Source: Darksidea phi (lineage: Eukaryota > Ascomycota > Dothideomycetes > Pleosporales > Lentitheciaceae). Taken from it: a stretch of 64,000 bases of DNA. Position numbers and translations under genes: made by a program. The stretch lies in NCBI GenBank assembly GCA_030770425.1, contig JASJFT010000162.1, forward strand, positions 1 through 64,000, read 5' to 3'. Below the pieces are notes generated by a model. The model was not told the DNA's origin. It was given only the letters and a program-made list of their open reading frames with translations, and did not search any database. Below are positions 19,938-31,721 of this stretch, piece after piece (within the stretch, counting starts at the first letter, position 1; the number at the start of each line of letters is the position of its first letter).

Positions 19938-22551
19938 GAGCTGCGACCACAACGTAGGATCTCGTCTTGATGAGTCGTCGTTACTGGGTCGTAGTTCGGA
20001 GGGCTTTGGGCGGCTGGGTTACGCGAAGCTGTTCGAGGCTACCACCAGAAGCAGGCCCTCGGGAATTTTCCGGGTGGGGCTTTTCTTTTCTTGGCCAGGG
20101 CGCATCTAGACTTCGCTGGGCTACAGTTGGTAGGCCGGATGTCTTTGTCAATATTATCCTTGGTTATATACCTTGCTCTCGAACACCTGAAATGTTTTCT
20201 GTAAACAATCAGCCGATACTTCGGCTTCTGTGGAATTTGTTGCAATGTGTACCTGCTCGCCTCAGTGATTCTATGTCGAAATTTGGAAGGTGGGGCGAAT
20301 CACAGCTAGGTGATGTGCTTGCATGCATGGTTTGCAACAACACTCACTACCCTTGCAATCACGTACCCAACAGAGTGGCTTTTGCGGAGTGAGCATGTCC
20401 ATTGAGGAGCGGAGCAACGAAACAAACTCTATCATGAGCAGTGATGGGGCACGGAACTACGGGGTTTCCAAGGGTCCAGGGGGTTCAACAGCTCTAGACC
20501 GCCGGCCATTCTAAACCAACACCCCCCTTTTGCTGCTATTGATTTTGACTAGTACTGTTCTTGGCTGCATATGTGGAATACTTGCATCATCTCAACAATG
20601 CGCTCGAGCGTAAACTGAACTCGGAGCAGGAATCAGAGGGTTTCAATCAGGGCTGTTGCAAAGAGTTGGTAAGGCCAAGCGAATTGCGACACAAGTAAAT
20701 GTCATTCGATGGATAGCGGCTTATCCTGCGACGATGACAGTTCATCAACTCAAATGTTCGCTTCGCACGTGGCGGTTGCTGCAGGTTCTCGCTTAGCCTG
20801 ACAGCATGCAGACTCAGCTCCGAGCGGTTTTTGGGGTGTCCCTGTTGTCCCTATCACCGAGGTGGGACCGATGGAGTCCCAGCGATGCGTGGATGAACGG
20901 CAGGCGTCGTTAAGGTAGCGCGCGCAATACGGGAGGCGATCTACAAAGGGGGAAAAACTCCGAAACCTTGTACGGTCCGCGGGGCAGTGATGTTAGGAAT
21001 TACGTTAGGAATTACGGTTTTTTCAGCTTACGATAGCGCAGCCACAATGTCTTGTTCGTTATGAACATTTAAGGTGAAGGTATGAGGGGTTCTTAGCATG
21101 AGTTTGTATTAATGTGAACGGCGATGTCCAGCGGAAGCGAGATAGCGGCATGCGTTTGTTCATTCTCACATGCTACTTTGAAGATCGCCGACCCGCGATA
21201 GCCGTTGCACATTGGACTTGTTGACGCGCAGGTCCATAAACAGCGCGCATCTCAATTAGCCTAATTCAGCTCAATCAACAAAGAAAAGCTTAGCTTTTAG
21301 AACGTTCTCTTTGCCTATGACATCTACTTTTATCCTATCAAAACTTCGTTATATTTCAAGGCAATTTATCGAAATTTGGCATTTTCGATTGGAAAGTCTT
21401 TAGAAAAACCGAAATCTTCTTTTCTGGTAAATTTCCTTGGGATACGATGGAGTTTTGATGGACGAAGAGGGTGAGTAATAATCTTGATAGGTGATGGAAA
21501 AAAACTGAAACAACACTATAACAGATGGAGCAGTTACTCGGATATTAGCTAATTGACCCGCGCGTTGGCAAGCCCCTTGCACAAGTGTGCCCGCCACTCA
21601 GGCCATTCCAAAGCTTCCGAGTTCGACGATACAACTGCCGCATAAAGGATAACGCCACGGGTGGGTTCTAGAAGCTCGTGCGGCTTCGGCAGTTACGACA
21701 GGGATGCGTCGGACCTGAACATGAATCAAGACACCTACCGATCGCACAACGAATCTACCATCGCTCTGCTCCGTATTCCTGAGTGAAATCGCTATCCGAA
21801 TGACTCGCTTTGTATAACATGGGAAGAATAGGGTTTGCGTGAATCTGGTAGGTGGCACGATGCGCAGTCGGCGTTCAAAACGTGGGTAATTGGGAGTCGT
21901 CAACGCTATTGACTTGCCTTTGCCTAAGATAATCAGTGCAGTGTGATCAAGCCGGGTCGGAGCCAAAGAGAATGCGTGATCCGCGCCGCGGGTTAAAGGC
22001 GGCACTTAGCTAGCCCTCTGACGGGCGGCCGTCGATGCAGGAACACGAATAAGAGTGCGAAGCGAAGATAAAAGTGGCACCGATAACATGCTGAGGTCGA
22101 AATATGCCTCGAGTGACGGTTCTTTTAAATCAACCGTGGTCCCCAGATCTGCAGCGAGATCTTGCTTTTTGGTTACACCCCATGCGGCTTTTTTGGTGCG
22201 CAACGAAGCCCTGCCGACCAATGCGACACCCCACAGCGACACCGTACTGTTGACACCTGCGCCTCCCACGAGCGAAAGAACCAGTCCATCATTTTCACCT
22301 CGGTCCGAGAGCATCGTTGAGCATCGTTGAGCATCGTTGAGCATCGTTATTACACAACTTGGCTAGGATCTGACGCATGCTCGATACCGATGCTGTTGCG
22401 TCTTCGGCCCTATTTAAGATCCAGCACAAGGCGGCGACCCTTATTCTGACATCCTTGCTATAAGCGCAAGCTCTGCTTAAGAGTTCTCTAGTAGACACCA
22501 AAGGTACTGTGACGCAGATCACATCCTCTTGACCCACACCACTGCGCCCAA
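19938..22551. other. Gene-poor stretch with small repeats
   Basis: 2.6 kb with no supportable gene. Visible are a 12-bp direct duplication (gttaggaattac twice, near 20995-21019), an AT-rich block at about 21250-21420 and four tandem 10-bp units at 22309-22348. Minus-strand frames of 112 and 135 codons (22006-22344, 21598-22005) have no domain features. Confidence 0.55.
22309..22348 (+). repeat. Four tandem copies of gagcatcgtt
   Basis: Four exact 10-bp units in a row about 200 bp before the rhodopsin-domain gene. Too short for a satellite. It could be recent slippage or clustered binding sites. Confidence 0.9.
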
Positions 22552-23938
22552 ATGATGTCGCGCCTTGAGCCAGAGTCTGGCGTCTGGTACACAACATGTT
22601 GGTTGGTACTTCTCACAAGACTCTTGTCGCGAAGAATACACCATGGAGCATGGAAGCATCTCAAATTGGACGACTACCTCATATGCGCTGCGATGGTAAG
22701 CACGTTCGTACACTCCTCACTTCCATTCCCAACTGACCACCATTTTAGGTCACGATGACAATCCTAATGGCTGTCATGCATATCGTCGTAAATACGAGCA
22801 GCAATCTCATAGCGCCTGGTGAAGATGTTTCGAAGTTCACTCAGCAAGAAATGGACTCAAGGATATATGGATCGAAGCTTGTGCTGGTGGTTGAGCAGAT
22901 GCAATGCTGTACTATATGGTTAGTCAAGGCCTGCCTGCTTCTGATGTACTGGCGCATGACGTAAGTCTCCTTCTCTGACTCTCAACTGTGCAAGTCTAAT
23001 CAGACCCGCAGAGCGCTTTTGCCACAGCACAAGATTGTCCTCTTCGTCGCGGGCTACACAGCTCTCGGCTTCGTAAGTCAAACGACCTCTTCAACCACAT
23101 TCCCCGTACCTAACATAACGAGCAGGTTGTTATGGAAATCCTATATCTCGGTGTCTGGTGTCGCCCGTTCACTCAGTATTGGGCCCTCCCGACATCGACC
23201 CAGTGTTCTGCGGCAACAAATCATCTCATTACGAACGCAGTGCTGAACCTTACGTCCGATCTAATGATCATTTGCATTCCAATGCCCCTTCTCTTCAAGG
23301 TACAGCTGCCACGGAAGAACAAAATGATCCTGATCGGAATCTTCATGATCGGCGCATTCAATGTGAGCTTCCTTCCCTAACCTCGCTCTCATAGGGCAAA
23401 AGCGCTAACTTGCATCAAGATCGTTGCAGCCGTGTTAAACAAATATTACTCCTTCACGCACCCCTTCGGCACAGAATGGACCGAATGGTACCTCCGCGAA
23501 TCCTACACCGCAATGCTCTGCGCCAACCTCCCCCTCACCTACCCACTCGTCCAACGAGTCTTCAGACTAAAGAACTGGTCCCATCACTCATACAGCGGTC
23601 GTTATCTCTCCGGCTCGCTTCCCCGACATACTACGCGCTCGGGAACTCGCACGCAGCGGAAGTCGGCTATCGGCTTGAGAAGCGGACTGGCGCACGGCGG
23701 TATCTCCAAGACCGTCAGCGTCAATGTGGTTAATACGCATAGCGGGGCTTTGCAGCGATCGGAGAGCGAGGAGAGCATTAATGTGTCTGGCGTGCAGAAG
23801 GCGTTCGATGGGGTTGGGTCGGGGCAGCATTCGTGGGTCCCGGAGCCAATAGAATTGGGAGAGAGAAGTCCGTCGAGTCAGAAGACGGGGGGAAGTGTGG
23901 GGAGCAATAGTGTTAGTAGTTTAGAGCGTAGGCATTGA
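22552..23938 (+). CDS. Seven-helix integral membrane protein with fungal rhodopsin domain
   Basis: Five exons, join(22552..22695, 22749..22960, 23012..23072, 23126..23362, 23420..23938), 390 residues, all junctions in phase. Seven hydrophobic segments can be counted, starting YTTCWLVLLTRLL, then LICAAMVTMTILMAV, IWLVKACLLLMYW, IVLFVAGYTALGFVV, SDLMIICIPMPLLF, MILIGIFMIGAFN and MLCANLPLTYPLV. The LDDYL motif after helix 1, the MYWRMT loop and CIPMPLLFKVQLPRKNK after helix 5 are typical of the fungal rhodopsin-domain family (PF20684 type), a large group of plasma-membrane proteins related to PTH11-like receptors. No CFEM domain is present at the N-terminus. The cytoplasmic tail (about 110 residues) is Ser-rich. 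The ligand is unknown. The first exon choice (ATG 22552) is plausible, though helix 1 is short. Confidence 0.85.
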
Positions 23939-24385
23939 TGTGCTTGCTGTTAATGAGATCTTTCATATGACTAAGTGTTTCTACGGTTTTGAGAGTGTCT
24001 CACAGCTTGGGCGAGATTGGTGGATGACCAGGCCGAAACCAGGCCAAGCGAGCGCAAAGGTGTAGCCCATGGTGTCGGCTAAGCCATCCCCTGATAAGAT
24101 ACGATGATCCCTGTCAATCCTCCGGTAGGAGGCTAAGAGCTGCCCCACTTTAACGAGCACTGGGGTCTCACATTTTAGAAACGGATTCTTATTTCGCTCG
24201 ACTTTGTTAAAGAGAAAATGCAACCATTCTACATATGCAGTACTAGCACAAAAAGGCCACATCATAGTTCTACATGCAAAAGGGGTATTGTTAAGAGAAT
24301 TGTACAATTCAGACTTACATTATAGGTACTAGACAAGCGTGAAGAAGTCCATCTTTACACCTCTCTTCTTTAATTGATCAACAGC
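23939..24385. other. Convergent intergenic region
   Basis: About 450 bp between the rhodopsin-domain gene and the 3' end of the broken HET gene. No supported feature. Confidence 0.6.
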
Positions 24386-26689
24386 TTATCTTGGATCCCA
24401 GTTCTGAGTTCCACCCGTCTTCGTATTCTTCCACCGTCGTGAACTGTTCTTTGGACCGATTTCCTTTTCAAGAACCCGGTCGTCGCCTTCCAGCTTCGGT
24501 AGTCTCGAGTCCTCAAAAGTCGTCGTACCTTTTCCTGTGTCCAAGAACCCGAAATGGAGCTGCTTCACGCCAGAGACACGGATTTCCCATGACGGCGGGA
24601 GAGGACTAAGAAACCCTTCACTGTGTATAAGGCCATGCATGTAGACTGGTCCCACGACTTGATATCGCGGCGATGATGGCTTAGAATCCGGAGTCTGTCG
24701 AAGCAGCATGGGTGCGTCACATCCTTGGATAACGCACACTATGTCGTCTTTCTGGGAAGACGGCGGACCGAGCCCGAGATAACCTTCGCGTGAGCTGGGG
24801 AGTACCCTACGTCGTGCCTTTTCGAAGACGAAGCGGATGTATGGATCATCCTCTAGTGTCGCCGTCTTTCTTTTTTTCTGAAAACAAAGTACTCCATGAA
24901 AGTATGCTTTGCGTGTTCAAGCGTAGGGTACGTGGTTTGGTATTCAAACTTGTCCTTGATGGAATGCATGCACAGTGCCAAAGTGTACGCTTCTGCTAGT
25001 GATTCGCCCGCCACATAGCGAGCGGTATCAAGCCCCAAAGGCAAGCATGGGCGTAATTTCTTCAGCACTTGCGGTGAGTATTCCGAGGTAATCACGTTCG
25101 AGCTTACTTCTTCGATTGTGGCACACTGCACAGCCGAGACTCGGAGCTGATCTGGTTTGTTCTTGGAATATCTCACAAATCGAGCCTTATTCGCAGACGC
25201 ATAAAATACATCTGTGTCGATGGGTCTTCTCGATGGGTTGGTCGACCAGTCCGGTATCCATGTCGGTCCTCCGATCTGGTGGGTCTCGAGATCGCAACGG
25301 CTGAGTAGGTCCAGCGATCTGTGTTGATCCATGATCGTGAGAAAAGCTTGTCTATACGCGTTTGAAGTGGATATCGTATAGTTCGGGACAATCTTCTCTC
25401 GCAGACAGACGCTGTTAATCCAAGAATCGCATAGATTTTGTCATGAGCATTTGAGCATTCTTGGTTGACAGTGTCCTCCATAAGAACTGAAAATCCTCTC
25501 CCCGCTCTGCACACTTGGCCAAGGAGTAAACGTGCTGAGATCGTACACGCACTTCTACCGGCGCATTTGGAAAGAGGGTCTAGGAGTGTTGTGATCCCTC
25601 GCCTTACACACAGCCAAGGGACGTGCTCCGTGCCGCATTGTACCACCGCTCGGTTATCAGCGAGGACTATCTCTTGCCATATCCATAGCCTTCGAAAGTA
25701 ATCTCGGTCGAACAATCTTTGCAGGGTACGCCAACCTGTACTACTCGCTAGGAGATTAGTTCCGGGAGACGGCCCGGCCTTTACACTGTCAGGCTTTTCC
25801 AATGTGTTCAGCATTTTTCGCCCGGCTGCAATAACTAGTGTTGAAGTTAGAGATCCAGTCGAGGCAGATGATCTGACTGACCCCGGCGACCTCGGAGGTA
25901 AGGGGGAGCGAACGTTATATCAGGGGGCTTGCGAGTCGGTGATTTCGGTAGAGTAGCCGGCAATTTGGTAGCAACCTTCTTGCTTCCTTACCACCCGACG
26001 AAGGCCTCCCCAGCCAGACAACAACTCTCGGTGCCAGAGCGTAGATGTCAGCCATTCAAGCAACTTGTCTACTGCGTTCTTCGGCGTTTTCTTGATTGAT
26101 GCAAAGCGAATCTATCCACTAAACGCGAGATTCACGCTTGCGTTGAAGATATCGTAGCGCTGTCGCTAGGTTCCGTCGTATCTTGATGAGACTGTGAGAG
26201 GATGGTTTTCGAGATGGACGATGTCCAAGCTTCAACGTTTCATGCTTGATGAAGCCTCTCTTTGCCCATGCCTATTATGCTCGTTGGTAAGATATGTATT
26301 TCTTCCGGGTCGTCCTCGCTCCCCCATGTACAAGGCAAAGCCTCAAACCATGTATCGGCGACCGGCCGAGTGTCACGAGCTCGGTAGAGATCGCTAACAA
26401 AATCGGGGTTAGGAGGGGTCCAGGTCGTGACTCCGTTCTGGTGTGAAAAGACGTAATCGCCTTCCGAGCTCTCGTGCGCGCTCCATCCCGAAGGCAGCGT
26501 TTCTTGAAGTTCCTTCAGCGTGAGTCGCTTGTGCTGATCTAGGCTGCTGCTAGCCTTTACGAGGGGGAAACTGTTGACCAAGATCTTGATGGTCTCGCCG
26601 AACCTTCCTGGGAGTAAAGTATTAAGCCGGATGTCGCGATCCGGGTCCTCCAAGGACGTATATTGGTATAGGCTCATAACACAGACCAA
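24386..26689 (-). pseudogene. Heterokaryon-incompatibility (HET) domain gene, broken, with a WW-like insert
   Basis: HET proteins trigger cell death after fusion of unlike hyphae. The N-terminal frame begins MSLYQYTSLEDP and includes FEALPCTWGS (the ALSYVWG equivalent). The core continues in another frame with WIDSLCINQENAEERS, MADIYALAPRVVVWLG, then FRRLWIWQEIVLA, HDKIYAILGL, WIPDWS and, near the end, GYLGLGPPSS and VCVIQGCDAPMLLR. Breaks: a frameshift after the N-terminal frame near 26240, a TAG at 26119-26121 just before WIDSLC, a TGA at 26056-26058 before MADIY, a frame change near 25395 between CER and IVPNY, and another at a T7 run (24871-24877). About 26412-26505 encodes a WW-like module, LPSGW...TTWTPP, lying between the start and the HET core. 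No GT-AG intron explains these breaks, so I call a pseudogene. Confidence 0.85.
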
Positions 26690-28999
26690 GTTTGCGTGCG
26701 GAGGAGCAATGTCACTAGCGGAGAATCAAGGATGGGAACGTGAATAGACTAATAGTTGGTGCCTGGGGCCAAAAGAGGAACGCAAGGAACGCGTGGCCCA
26801 TTTCGGCCTTACCGAGATGCTGAAACCTTGGCAGCTGAGCGTAACAGCGTAAGTTCATGCTTAGAGCTTGGGTAACTATCGCTCATTTTCGCGTAGCCAA
26901 TAGAATCCAGATGGGGTTCTTGTGCAGCATAGAATCTGTATGTAGGCGAGATTTTGAAACATAGCCATGGCAGATGTTCATAAAGGAATCTAGATTGCGA
27001 ATGGCGCTGCTCTGCCAGAGTTGTATTCGCTTGACGCTGCCCTCTCGGCGGCTTAGGCGATAGTCGGTTATCGAAACAACTTTGTTATACAAAAGCAACG
27101 TCGTTGAGAACTTTCTATACACTGAGTTGAGTGATCTAAAGGATGGATAAGTTGCTTGGAAGTGCTTAACCTTTAGGCAGTGGACATGTAAGGGCCTAGG
27201 CGATCGATATACTTTGTTCTCCTCTCACCAATCTCTATGTCTCCGACCGACCTCGTTTCCACCGCAACACTCATACTATGCGTGACACCCGACTTTTGCA
27301 CGAAGCTTGACTTGCGAATGTTTTCTTCGCTGCCTTTTCTTTCCTGCTTCGTTTCTTTTCCCTCCCTACCTTTCAATATGAAGGGATTGCCATTTGTTTT
27401 CGATGTACCTGAATGCTCCGCCGCGGTTAGCGCGCGTGCGCCTATGTAGCACGTCGCCAGGCGGGTAATACCAGGGATATTGTTGTTGCTACTCGTGCTA
27501 CTGCTCGCGCCCTTTTATCGATAGTATCGATATAGTATCCAGATTGTGGGACGGTACAGGCATATTATGGACATCGCGTCTCTGTCCTGATCCGGCTCAT
27601 TGTTGTAGAGGATCGACCTGAAAGTACCCGTGAGACACAACACAGAGTGTATAAAATTGACAGTAAGGAAAGCCACTCACCAAAGAAGTCACTGCTCTTT
27701 GTCAGCCTGTGGATGCGAACTACGCCGCCCGCGCCGATGATGTATATTAGCTTGAACCTACTATGTATTAAGGCGGACGTAGTGTTGCGCGTCTTACAGA
27801 ACGCTTGAGAGAAATACATAGGCCGCAAAGAAAAGCTGAAGGTAGTCCTGTGAGGAACAATTTTGTAGCAGTTCCGCATGTTACACTAATACATGGTAGC
27901 AATGATTTGGGGCTGAAGATTAGGGTCAGTGGCAGGATGTAGAGTTCGAAGTGTCTAGAGGCACATCATGTTTGAATGACAGTGATTGGAAGGAAAATGA
28001 TTCCAGATCGCATGGGTAGAGCTGCGCGGCACAAACATGGCTATCAAAGATACTGGGCCGGCGCCGCATAAGTAGCCATAGCGACCGGGAGAGTAGTTTT
28101 ATTGCCGCATGCAGGGTCAAATGCTGATGAGAGCCTGCAAGGACGTCGGCTTTCCTTCTTTAGATGACAATCTGTTAGAAGAGAACCAACACGGCGAAAT
28201 TGCTCAAAGTAAGGGAATACACAAATCGACAAGAGTGCGCAAAGAGGTATATCGATATTACGGTGGTCGCGAGAGGATCTATGGTTGTATTGACTTCGCC
28301 AAAGCCGCTAGTGCACGTCTCCTGTAAGGCAGCCGGTATCTGGGGCGAAGGAGGCCTGAGTCGGAAGTCAGTTAACCTGCAGGGATGGATCAGCTATCGA
28401 AAGATTGACCGATTCACTATGACAATCCATGCTACATAGTCGCATCGAAAGCCGCTCAGGATTCAAGTGTAAGTCCAGCCTTGAAGATAGGGGAAGATTG
28501 GAGCCTAGACCGCGTTGTCCTATGCGTTATGTTGTCATGCCATTGCTCCGTAATTCAATGTTACGTTAGCTATACTTGTACCTCACTCCACAAAACGCAT
28601 TAGCTACATGTGTACTCACGGAGCAGCTTCCTTTAAATAGAGGTCTAGATCTAGATATAAATTTGTTCGTAATCTTTGAAAGTATTTATTTTTAGTACTT
28701 AGATTTTGAGCTGATTATTGAGATAACCATTACATCAAGGCAAGAATGTTACTGTCACATGCCCAAAAAGGCGTCCCCTCACGTTATCATACGCCCCAGT
28801 TCTACCTGAGCTAGAGGAATCTTCTCTTCCGAAAGAGGCTGTGCGCATCACCTGCCGAAGTCCTCCTTGCTTGGCCATATTGTGTTACATCTGTATATAA
28901 GCTTGTTGCCTTGTCTAAACTCCCATTTTTGCAGTTTGCCAACTTTAACGAGAATTGTCTTTTGGCTCCATTTTCTTCTACAGCCCAGCGTAACCTAAA
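26690..28999. other. Gene-poor stretch
   Basis: 2.3 kb without a supported gene. A 104-codon minus frame at 27565-27879 contains a possible GTGAGT...TTTCAG intron but no recognisable product. The last 400 bp are AT-rich and serve as upstream region of the dehydrogenase. Confidence 0.55.
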
Positions 29000-30217
29000 A
29001 TGTCCGACCAGAAAAAGACGATGCGAGCCGTCCTCTGGGAAGGCAAGCCCAAGGAGGTAGCGATAAAAAATGTCCCAGTTCCGGCCATCCAACATCCAGA
29101 AGACGTTATCATAAGGGTGACAGTTGCAGCGATCTGTGGAACTGATCTTCATATCTGGCACGGGTATTTTGGAAGCTCCCGCGCCCCCTGGATCATGGGA
29201 CACGAAGCCATTGGAATTGTCCACGAGATCGGATCTGCAGTTGATACCGTCAAGGTTGGGGACAAAGTAGTCATTTCGGATATCCCAGATTCAGGACATA
29301 TCATAGCCGATTCCTCGCTAGGATTCAGTGATCGTTTATATGGGGTTGGAGAGGATCTTGGAATGGGTCTTGGTGGAACTCAAGGTAAGTGGAGGACATG
29401 TGGTCCAGTTTTACAGCCACTGCCAGCTGACTCTCCGTTTATAGCTGAATATGTGCGTGTGCCGTTCGCGGATGACTCTCTAGTCAAGGTACCAGACGAA
29501 CCGGGAATTGAAGAATTGGATTACCTTCTACTTTCGGACATCTGGCCGACGGCCTGGACGTGCCTTGATTTTTCTGGGTTCCAACCAGGTGATGCGGTTG
29601 CTGTGTTTGGCGCCGGTCCAGTTGGGCTTCTCTGTGCATACTCGGCACTTCTCCGAGGCGCAAGCGCCGTATTCTCGATCGACCACGTTCCCTCACGACT
29701 GGAAAGGGCCAAGTCTATCGGTGCCATCCCGATAAATTTCACTAAAGGCGACCCATCCGCCCAAATTCTTGCCAAGAGGAAAGAAGGCGTCAACCGATGT
29801 TGTGATTGTTGCGGGAGTACAACAGCGCTGAACCGCAAGCTAGAACCTGACCCAAATTACATCATATCGGAGGCAGTAAAACTTACCTCGTTCGGCGGAG
29901 GTATCGGTATTGTAGGCACATACAGCCATTTCCCGAAGTCCCATGGAACTCCTCTTGGTGACCAGATCCCTGCCAACATTTCCTTCCCCATCTCGGACTT
30001 TTTCGGCAAGAATCTCAGACTCGTAGGTGGTATCTCAGATCCGAAACTCCTGTGGCGACAATTGTGCGACCTGTTGGAGGGTGGTCGCGCGCATCCGAGT
30101 TTTGTCGTCTCGGACAGGGTCAGCATCGATGAGGTGCCTGACGCTTATGAGCGGTTCGATGAGAAGAAGGAAACCAAGACGGTCATTAGGTTTCTGAGGC
30201 AGGATGAAAGAACTTAG
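29000..30217 (+). CDS. Zinc-dependent alcohol dehydrogenase (MDR family), formaldehyde-dehydrogenase-like
   Basis: Two exons, join(29000..29384, 29445..30217), 385 residues. The catalytic zinc site has Cys in AAICGTDLH and His-Glu in GHEAIG. The Rossmann fold is VAVFGAGPVGLL, with Asp in SIDHVPSRLERAK after the second strand, which indicates NAD rather than NADP. The 60-nt intron has GTAAGT and TTATAG ends and, when removed, gives the conserved GGTQAEYVRVPFAD. It has no in-frame stop and is a multiple of three, so the frame stays open if it is retained (405 residues). The four structural-zinc cysteines expected around GDKVV are absent (SDIPDSGH). NRCCDCCGS stands where most relatives have one Cys or none. 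Probably an NAD-dependent oxidoreductase in the cytosol. The substrate is not deducible. Confidence 0.88.
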   Translation: MSDQKKTMRAVLWEGKPKEVAIKNVPVPAIQHPEDVIIRVTVAAICGTDLHIWHGYFGSSRAPWIMGHEAIGIVHEIGSAVDTVKVGDKVVISDIPDSGHIIADSSLGFSDRLYGVGEDLGMGLGGTQGKWRTCGPVLQPLPADSPFIAEYVRVPFADDSLVKVPDEPGIEELDYLLLSDIWPTAWTCLDFSGFQPGDAVAVFGAGPVGLLCAYSALLRGASAVFSIDHVPSRLERAKSIGAIPINFTKGDPSAQILAKRKEGVNRCCDCCGSTTALNRKLEPDPNYIISEAVKLTSFGGGIGIVGTYSHFPKSHGTPLGDQIPANISFPISDFFGKNLRLVGGISDPKLLWRQLCDLLEGGRAHPSFVVSDRVSIDEVPDAYERFDEKKETKTVIRFLRQDERT

Positions 30218-31721
30218 GGTTTGGCCAATCACCCAAATTCAAGGCAAAGCTGGAATCTGTAGCACGCTGTCTGCGTCCATGCGAGCGGGCAGCATTGAGG
30301 CAAGATGCTACCCTGGTCCGTGCATGAATGGAATCTGAAGTCATCGGAATGGAGACGACCCTATTGCCTGTTACGTGAAATGGGCGAACTTTCCATTGAG
30401 ACTGTCGCGAGCTGGCCTGTTGTCTGATGTTTATGTTGTTGTCCCATAGATGACGCCTGCCGTGGACTGGAGTCTCAGACTCTGCGAATCAATTAAACAA
30501 AGGTTCTTTTCGGTGTGCCATCCCACGCTCAGCCACCACGGCCATGCCCAGGACGTTGTAGTAAAAGACGAGTTGGAATTTCAGTGTCCCGCTCGAGGCG
30601 GTCGCGGATCCCATCGAGAGCCATGCATCGCGAAAGAAATGCAGTGAGCGCAACGCCATGTTGGGCTGGGACTATTAATTAACGTCTCAAACATTGTTGG
30701 CCCGTTCATGCCGACGATGGTCGGATCGCATTATGCGGAAAGGGGTAAGCGGGTTGTGAGCCTTGTTTATCTCCGCCTTCCGCTTTCCCTGATCGGATGC
30801 ACCCACGAACCTTGGAGAGCCATCTCATCTCGGCAAAGTCGCGGGTTGTGTCCGGAGACGGTGTGCTTGGGGCTGCCGTTGCATGCGACGGAGTCGACAG
30901 TTGAATGGCGACGCGCCTTGCCGGACGGGTGTGCGCAATGTGGTAAAGGAAAGGCCACAATGCGTGCGATGCACGAGCTTGAGTATCTAGTGATAGTATG
31001 CGGAGTAGGATGAACACGTGCTCAGATGCTGTACAGAGAGGTATTTTTAGGACGTGAGGGCACGTGGTCGAATCATGGCAAGGCGGAGTCGCTTGAGAGT
31101 AGCTGACTTCTACGTTCATTGTACCAATTTGGGCGTCATTAGGAGGCCGAGGCAGACCAGGGCGAAGGACGTGAGACGAACCAATCCCAATCGAGCCTTA
31201 GCGCTTTTACCGTTTCCCGTTTCGAGTATGACTACCACCAGCCCCTTCAGCCGCATAGTTCAAGGCGGCCTAATAGATCATCTCGGTCTGGGTAAGAACC
31301 TTAAAACCCATTTCTCGATAGAGTTATAGCGTTTACACTAGCTAGATTTGTTTCAGTTAGCTGACGTAGCACTATCCTGAAATCAAGCAAGCTTACACTC
31401 GTTGTTTAGCGTGCACAGCATTTTCATAGCAAAATGGTACGATACTCAGTCAGGTCAAATTTCTAGAGATGGGTCTATATGCATGCGCCTCTCCGCCCCA
31501 AAGCCGACGTACCAACCGGTATCCCGTGACATCTTGGTATCCGCTCCGAAGCCACTACACTGCCTCATCCCTACATGAGCACCGCCTCTGGTATGCTAAT
31601 GCAATTTCCGCCCGACGTTTACATATATATCTCTGGTCTACTGTAATGACTTCGGGTCTCCATCTTCGCAAACATACTCTTCATTGAACCACTCAGGATT
31701 TTCGGCATTGCATCTTTATTT
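30218..31721. other. Intergenic, upstream region of the secreted peptidase
   Basis: 1.5 kb with no supported gene. A TATATAT element near 31623-31630 lies about 95 bp before the peptidase ATG and is a plausible TATA box. Frames such as 30706-31119 (minus) show no domain. Confidence 0.55.

Noticed and set aside
24700..26300. Explaining the HET frame changes by introns
   Set aside because: No GT-AG pairs of reasonable length (40 nt or more) connect the frames at the CER/IVPNY and poly-T breaks, and the two stops lie inside conserved HET core sequence.
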